64,000 nucleotides of DNA from Agaricus subrufescens. Taxonomy: Eukaryota > Basidiomycota > Agaricomycetes > Agaricales > Agaricaceae. A program made the translations under genes and the position numbers. A model generated the notes under the pieces. The model did not search any database and was not told the origin of the DNA. It worked only from the letters and a program-made list of their open reading frames with translations. The DNA is taken from positions 62,001 to 126,000 of the forward strand of contig CM057058.1 of assembly GCA_029945375.1 (NCBI GenBank). Reading direction: 5' to 3'. Of this stretch, positions 58,488 through 64,000 are shown one piece after another; the first letter of the stretch is position 1, and each line of letters opens with the position of its first letter.

Positions 58488-59763
58488 ATGGCTCCACCAC
58501 CACCTTTCACCAGCGGCACTCTCCAGGACGGATTGTGGATCAAGCAAGTGCCTTCGGTATTCTCACCTGAGCAAGTGGCAGAGTATCTTTCTGTTATCGA
58601 GTACGAGCCGATCTACGATGCGGAGGCTATTGCGTCAGGAAATTTCCCTGTCAACCTGGATAGCCTTACGCGATTGACGCGGTTGCATATGCTCGCATTC
58701 CCGTTCGACAATTCAGCCATGCATTAGTGAGTCGTGTATCCTGATTCCCGGCAGTACATGATTGGGCATTTCGATGTACTGATAATTTGTCCAAAAAGCT
58801 CCGCAGATCATAAGATGGATGTGACTCCAGAGGGAATTTTCGAACGTTTTATAAATAGGCGTGGAGGATCTTATTGTTTCGGTCAAAATGGCCTTCTCTT
58901 GCAAATGTTGCGCGGATTAGGTTTCAGGTACACTTACTACCCATCCCATCGCTCGAGTAAGACTTGACACTTCCAACGTAAATAGGGCTTATGGAGTTGG
59001 CGGTCGAGTAAATGCATCGCCAGCAGGAGCTCCAGTTGTATACTCTGCATCAAATACTCACCTTATCATCCTCGTTCAACCATTGGCCGATAGCAATCAA
59101 ACCTACCTCGCAGATGTGGGCTTTGGCTCATCGTGCATAATTCGCCCAATGTTATTGTCATGTCATCCGGACAATGTTGCCATCGGCCTGTCTGAAACGG
59201 AACGCCATCGTCTGACTCGCGGGTCCCGCTCAGATTCCAGTCTCTGTAAGATAACTACGGGATTCATTATTTTCATCGTAACGGCTTAGCTAAATTTTTA
59301 TTTACCAGCAGATTCTCAGGACCTCACAACGATCGCAGGAGAGCAGTGGAACATGGAGCTCTGGCACAAAAAGGGCGATGGTTTTCAAGAACCATGGAGA
59401 ATTATGTACTCCTTCACGGAGGAAGAGATCTTTCTAACCGACTGCGTCTTTGTATCCTTTGGTATCTCTCAGAACCCAAGTCCAGATAACATATTCTGGA
59501 ATAACGTCCTCTGCCTCAAGATTTTCACTGTAGATGAGGGCAATCTCCATCTCGAGAAATCTAAACGACCAATTTATCGTATAACGATTTTTGGGAAGGA
59601 GGCATGGAAGTCTTCTGGTCCGAACAAGGAGGTTTTGCGTACTTTTGAAACGGAAACGGATAGGATAAAGGCTCTTAGAGATTATTTTGGGGTAGATGTG
59701 AAAGATGAGGATGCTGCACACATTCAGGGTAGACCTCCTGCCTATGTGGTAAAAGGCGCGTGA
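58488..59763 (+). CDS. Arylamine N-acetyltransferase (NAT)
   Basis: Transfers acetyl (or malonyl) groups from CoA to arylamines and hydrazines, and in fungi often detoxifies plant or microbial amines. The Cys-His-Asp triad is visible: GGSYCFGQN (Cys), SNTHLIILV (His) and TYLADVGFG (Asp). N-terminus MAPPPPFTSGTLQDGLWIKQ; LTRLHMLAFPFDN matches the NAT first-domain block. Exons join at MHY/SADHKMDV, GFR/AYGVGGRV and DSSL/DSQDL. The C-terminal domain runs IMYSFTEEEIFLTDC to IQGRPPAYVVKGA. The usual RGGxC becomes RGGSYC, one residue longer, near the active site. Length about 330-340 residues, normal for the family. It neighbours the decayed SEC27 copy, which is unrelated in function. Confidence 0.9.
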
Positions 59764-60079
59764 GTGTAAATATTTTCCCTCTCTTTCTACTATTGATAAT
59801 TTTGTGACTGGGAACCGTCAGATAAAGAATATCTAGTTTGTCGTAGATTGTAGTTGTAGGTCTATTCCTATCTTGTGAGTGACTCACACAAGATCATCGC
59901 GAATTACGCGTTGTAATCCCGGCGACGGACAGTGCAGGAGGTACAGAAAGCGTTAGAGGTGCTAAAACACGCGTCCACATAGGATGACTTCGATGAATCA
60001 ACGATCGGGATCGATCGGTGTAGTCATCGGATCATTGTCACAGCAGGTCTGCAAAAATGTATTCACACTTAGCAGCTTT
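59764..60079. other. Intergenic spacer with hairpin
   Basis: Contains a near-perfect inverted repeat ATCTTGTGAG/TGACT/CACACAAGAT at 59870-59894, about 110 bp after the acetyltransferase stop. It could fold in the 3-prime end of that transcript. Nothing else seen. Confidence 0.5.
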
Positions 60080-61345
60080 AATATTTGGACTCACTTAACC
60101 TGGCGAATGGGCTAATTGTGTATGTTTCCGTACTGATGAAGTAGCATAGCCGATTGATTGAGAGAGTTGTGTATATGAAACAATCGTCTATCCATTTAGT
60201 TGTTTGCGTGCTGAAAAACGGAATCAGTTGAGTTATTATAACAGTGAAGGAAGAATGGCACCTATCGTTGATTTCCGTGACGATTTCAAATGCTTCTTCA
60301 ACCCCTTCATCAATAAATGGAGTACCCTCATCTACTTTGACTTGATACACGTCTCTATCGAATTGAAGGATGTAGAAGGACCCATCAGACTATCGTTACG
60401 AGTATCCCTGTCATTGACCAAAACACCTGGAATCACAGTCAAATTGTGAGGTAGAATATACGAGAATAACAAAACTGACGTTCTTGGTATCGACATCAAT
60501 CCTCCTGACAATCTCTCCGCTGCCCTCATCCCAAAACATGACATACCCAGGACCTCTAGCACCCAGCACCGGACCAGGATATAAGCTACCCATAGCAAAG
60601 CTTCCCGCTCCCTTCGTGACACCAAGTTTCTAAAGATCTGGAGTTTGGTTTTGGTTTCAAGCACAGCATATGTGTTTGAATGAGATGCTGTTGCCGAAAG
60701 ATTTGTTTCGCCAGGCGAAGGCGGACGACCATTGGGGGAGTGGAAGAGAGATGATGCAAAGATTTCGGGTGTGCTGATTTCTTTGGCGGATAAGGATATA
60801 CAGGTGCCATCTGACTCGGCCTCGTACGAGAGAGTTTGGAGGTTGCCGGAGAGGACTGTGTGGTTGGAGGTGTAGGTTAACTTGCCAGGGGGGCTAGAGT
60901 CAGTTGGTTCGTCGCGGCCTGGCTTGACGACGACGACGACACCTTCATCGAAACCGATGGCTACTTCGTTTGTCTTTGCGGAGGGAGAGACCAGGCGCGT
61001 TCGGAGGCATAACTCAGGGTATGTTCTATGCGGTATATGCATCTTGATGGTACCGTCTATGCATCCACTGATGGTAATGGGAAGGCTGGGATGGAAAACA
61101 GTGAAAGAGGCATAGTTGGTTTGGGCTCCTCTTGTTTGGACACAGGACTTGGAGAGGCAATCCCAAGCTTTGGTGGCTGTTTTGGAGCCGGCAGTGACAG
61201 GATAGAGTCTATCCGTGCCGGAGTAGAGATCGACGTAGTTGACGCCCTTGTTGTGTGGCCCGTTTCGTGGTCAGTCAGGCTGGCAGAGGGAAACCGAGAG
61301 AGTACGGTCACGTGCATCGTAATGGATGCCCCATGAGATTCTCAT
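60080..61345 (-). pseudogene. Decayed partial copy of SEC27 (beta-prime COP)
   Basis: The minus strand carries beta-prime COP blocks in the right order but in shifting frames: GVNYVDLYSG, YLSKSC-like WDCLSKSCVQT, FHPSLPITISG, NEVAIGFDEGVVVVV, LSGNLQTLSYE, HSPNGR, SNTYAVLETK, GARGPGYVMFWDEGSGEIVR, FYILQFDRDVYQVKVDEG and DDCFIYTT/NRLCYFISTETYTISPF. Between HSPNGR and SNTYAVLE some 25 residues are missing, and frame shifts follow IFRNL and the ATAGTCT near 60406. The last exon and its intron align with 63855-63980 of the neighbouring SEC27 at high identity, introns kept, so this is a DNA-level duplicate rather than a retrocopy. The break lies inside an intron at about 60090. Confidence 0.85.
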
Positions 61346-61461
61346 TGAGATCAATGTTCCTCGCGATAGAATTGAAGTTGAGGTTACCGTGATAAGTGCC
61401 GGAGCACTTTCATACCTCTCTTCAAAACCAGTGTAAGCTGGCTATCCTAGTCGGCCGAATA

Positions 61462-61544
61462 ACCGTTACACAAAAAGGGACATAACAGAATATCTTAGAT
61501 ATTCTGCCACCAACTAGTATATATGCTGTAGGCTCGGGCTTACA
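61462..61544. repeat. Dispersed repeat relic, copy 3 (most complete)
   Basis: Its left half matches copy 1 (6777-6815) and its right half matches copy 2 (9271-9313; 43 nt with five differences). It lies between the SEC27 pseudogene and the hydrophobin-like gene. The minus strand reads TGTTATGTCCC, similar to LTR starts. Confidence 0.5.
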
Positions 61545-61869
61545 CCCGGGTTGTTGAGCTCAAACCAAACTATTTCGGTATGGTACACTTCCCATGTTGT
61601 CCTTAAACCTTCACTCAAGCTCACCTGAAAGGAGATGCTGAGTAAGTTAGCTAACGTATAGCTTTCGATCAAGTTTAGTTGTTATCTGCCGAACCAAAAA
61701 GCATGAGCGATTTTAGCATCATTTTAGCATTTCGGTCCAGCTTAAGTGTCAGCTACTCACCCCGTAAAAATGGAGATTTCAGAGGAGCCGAAGAGGCCAT
61801 TTCTATGGTGTGAGAGAACCAAAGAGACAGTTGGGTAGGGAAAAATCACATTCCGTCCAGGTATCCAGG

Positions 61870-61876
61870 TATAAAG
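61870..61876 (+). promoter_or_regulatory. TATA box of the hydrophobin-like gene
   Basis: TATAAAG lies 71 bp before the ATG at 61941, a usual TATA distance for a short leader. Confidence 0.6.
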
Positions 61877-61940
61877 GAACAGAAAATTTGTACACTGAAC
61901 CTTAGCTAAAAGCATTCCCAAAAACCCATCCTCAGCTACA

Positions 61941-62272
61941 ATGTTCTCCCGCACCTTTACTGTATCCACTATCTTGCTCTTCCTCATGATCACTGCTGCC
62001 AGTGCTGCCCCCCGGTCTGATGCACTGTCTGCTAAGCCACAGTGCGACGGTACGCTCATGTGCTGTAAGTTTGCTTTCAGTACCGCATCGGTTGAATACA
62101 TTCCAATAAACCTCCAGGTCGGATCGTTTCCGATTATAGAAACTCTCCTGCCCGATCTCTTGCTAAGCAGTTCGGCGTTGTTCTCGATCCCGCCGGCGGG
62201 GGCCTTGCTGGTATCGGTTGTAAGCCGCTCCCTGAGACCGACCGTTGGTTGGTATTCCTCAGATTCACATGA
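61941..62272 (+). CDS. Truncated class I hydrophobin-like secreted protein
   Basis: The signal peptide is strong: MFSRTFTVSTILLFLMITAA, then SA. The mature start holds C-x5-CC (CDGTLMCC), the first hydrophobin cysteine group. A GTAAGT donor inside the last Cys codon (62065) and an acceptor at 62117 restore that Cys (T/GT) and continue RIVSDYRNSPARSLAKQFGV, then VLDPAGGGLAGIGC, the expected stretch up to the fourth Cys (CC-x33-C). After KPLPETDRWLVFLRFT a stop occurs and no C-x5-CC-C second half is found downstream. So only four of eight cysteines are present. It is either a decayed hydrophobin or a short secreted derivative. A missed second intron at 62251 could lengthen it, but I found no suitable exon. 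Confidence 0.55.
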
Positions 62273-62730
62273 TCAGAAACGCAGCTGATGAAAATATGAT
62301 TAGCCCCGGATACGGACGAAAGCTGGCCTACTGCACCGGGGAAACTTACGCTGACATACTCACCCTTGACTGTATTAAGGAACATAAGTGTTGATGGTAT
62401 TGAACCAATCGTAAAGTCTTCGTCAGCTGACATGTAGGAACTATCGTGTATGTACTCGACTCGTTCTTGTACCCGGTTTTCTTCTCTTTAGTTTTCATGT
62501 CTTGACTTCCATGCTGTACCTCTTACGTATCTACATCGATTACAGTCAACACATGGCTTTACAAGAAATGAAACGCCATTCCCAGAGAACCAGGAAGTAA
62601 CACCTCCCTCACCATCAGTGGTGTCTGATGCCTCTCTTCAAAACCTGGTTGTTGAAAAAAGTCTATTCCTCCAACAAACACAATCGGAAAAGAAAGAAAA
62701 GTAGGAGGCTCTACCAAGAAAAAATCGACA
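62273..62730. other. Intergenic region
   Basis: 3-prime flanks of the hydrophobin-like gene and SEC27. Searched for the missing hydrophobin cysteines, none fitting the pattern. Nothing else seen. Confidence 0.5.
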
Positions 62731-64000
62731 TCACTCCTCTTCCTCCTCTTCTTCCTCGTCATCCTCCTCTTCGTCATCCTCGTCATCCTCGTCACCACCC
62801 TTCTTGCCCTCACCACCGCTCCTCTCCCTCTCCAAAGCTCCTTCCCACCCCTCCTCAAACAACTCAGGATTCTCCGCCGGATCGGCAATCCCACTCGCCC
62901 ACTTTGATCTCTTCTTCGCTTCAAGTTCTGCACGCCATGCAGATACTGCTTTTGATGCTTTACTGTATCACATACGCATATTGAGATTTGTTTTTGAGAG
63001 GTGAAAAAGGGTCGCGTACCTAGGAGCATATGTACGCGCAAACAACGCAGCTTCAGGTGCTCTACCCGTTTTAATCAACAAATCAATACATCTTTCCGGA
63101 TCACCTAATTGAAGTAAAGCAGCAAATGCTAAATTATTTTGTCCCTTCTCAACTGTCCGATACATACTTGAGTCATAAAAAAAAGGAGAGAGGAATGATA
63201 GGAACGTACTGGCTTTGTCGACCAACTCTACCAACCCGTCTCTATCCCCCACACTCAACACTAGTAATAACAAACTCCCTAAATCACCTGATTTTGTGAA
63301 ACATTCCTTGGCTAGGTCGAATCGCCAGACTTTGAGTGCAGAGTCACCGAGGAGTTTCCATTTAGGTTCGGTGAGGGTCAAGTCAGGTCTTGATTCTTGT
63401 TGTTGGGCGGCGGTGGTAGTGGTGGCGGAGAGAGATTGAACGATTGAATGAGCAAGGTCCAGATCGTCTAAGGATAATGCCAGATCGAATTTATGATCAG
63501 GATCAGTGGTGACTTGAATCGCCAATTCCTTCAGGTCTAAAGAACTTATAAATACATTTAGAAAACTCTGACAAGAAAATAAACACGTACCGCGATGTTC
63601 AAGGAACCTGGCAACTCTATTCAACTGATCTTTAGGTATTCCAGGTAATATCTCCTTGGCCGCCGCGTGATCGTCTCTCAGAATGGCAGTTTGGTATTCT
63701 ACTACTGTCAGGGAGAGATTGTAGCCGTATATTTTCATTGTTTTGTCGGATAGGTAGACGCGGTTATGTGAAGGGATGTATCCGAGGAGGTATAATCGGC
63801 TATAACAAGGGGTTTGGTTAAGGAGGAGAGGGAGAGAGAAGAGAGAGGCTGACCTGTCGAATGGGCTAATTGTGTATGTTTCTGTACCAATGAAGTAACA
63901 CAATCGGTTGAGAGTTGTGTATATGAAACAGTCGCCTATCCATTTAGCTGTTTGCACACTGAAAAAACGGAATTAGTTGAGTTGTTTTGATGATTTAAGA
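62731..64000 (-). CDS. SEC27: COPI coat beta-prime subunit, C-terminal part (cut by window edge)
   Basis: Part of the coatomer that coats Golgi-to-ER vesicles. Exons read TAKWIGDCFIYTT, RLCYFIGTETYTISPFD, YLLGYIPSHNRVYLSDKTMK, VVEYQTAILRDDHAAAKEIL, LNRVARFLEHRG, DLKELAIQVTTDPDHKFDLA and KWKLLGDSALKVWRFDLAKE, then GQNNLAFAALLQLGDPERCI, APEAALFARTYAP and a last exon WRAELEAKKRSKWASGIADP ... NPELFEEGWEGAL. The acidic tail DDEEEDDEEEEEEE is followed by the stop at 62731-62733. This is the alpha-solenoid half; the WD40 propellers lie beyond the right edge. In frame throughout, so it is the functional copy. An Asp/Glu-rich end is usual in fungal orthologues. Confidence 0.95.

Larger units (their letters stand above)
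61346..61940. other. Intergenic region carrying the repeat relic
   Basis: Holds dispersed repeat copy 3 and the promoter of the hydrophobin-like gene. No other gene seen. Confidence 0.5.

Noticed and set aside
13123..59763. A secondary-metabolite cluster made of the P450, dehydrogenase, CoA ligase and acetyltransferase
   Set aside because: They are spread over 46 kb with housekeeping and transport genes between, and no polyketide, peptide or terpene synthase is present in the window.
1..64000. tRNA, rRNA, CRISPR, attachment sites
   Set aside because: No convincing tRNA A/B boxes with a cloverleaf, no rRNA blocks and no spaced direct repeats were seen; a covariance-model scan would be needed to be sure for tRNAs and small RNAs.

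Overview
The window looks like genomic DNA of a filamentous basidiomycete, most likely an Agaricomycete. Genes are cut by many 45-75 bp GT-AG introns. The families present include a basidiomycete-type P450, a hydrophobin-like gene, seven-helix proteins of unknown function, and single-pass receptor-like proteins carrying the 'YFMSPLWPY' ectodomain. Genes lie on both strands, separated by long intergenic stretches of up to about 5.5 kb with no recognisable genes. I recognised no tRNA, rRNA, CRISPR array or complete transposon. All calls come from reading motifs and splice signals; no database search was run.

Left third (1-29 kb): a PTR2-type peptide transporter (minus); a seven-helix membrane protein; a Pro/Thr/Ser-rich single-pass surface protein; a cytochrome P450 facing a short-chain dehydrogenase with only 36 bp between their stop codons; a phytase-like histidine acid phosphatase; a GABA/choline-type amino acid permease; and a very long SH3-SAM-PH polarity scaffold resembling Boi1/Boi2.

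Middle (29-50 kb): two tandem GPR1/FUN34/YaaH (ATO) acetate transporters; a 5.5 kb gene-poor stretch with a decayed P450 C-terminus; a second histidine acid phosphatase with a type II membrane anchor; two tandem minus-strand receptor-like proteins; and a 4-coumarate-CoA-ligase-like enzyme that probably goes to peroxisomes.

Right third (50-64 kb): a disordered protein with a Cys-rich conserved core; a third receptor-like paralogue; a small conserved protein; an arylamine N-acetyltransferase; a decayed partial copy of SEC27 (beta-prime COP); a truncated hydrophobin-like gene; and the C-terminal half of an apparently intact SEC27 running off the window.

Three themes recur. The first is local gene duplication: two phosphatases, two ATO transporters, three receptor-like genes, a partial SEC27 and a P450 relic. 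The second is nutrient handling: peptides, amino acids, acetate and phosphate. The third is fine splice structure that decides protein motifs: a 9-nt and a 10-nt microexon inside conserved motifs, and a 54-nt frame-neutral intron whose removal creates a conserved Cys codon. No biosynthetic core synthase is visible, so the P450, dehydrogenase, CoA ligase and acetyltransferase cannot be called a secondary-metabolite cluster from this window alone.
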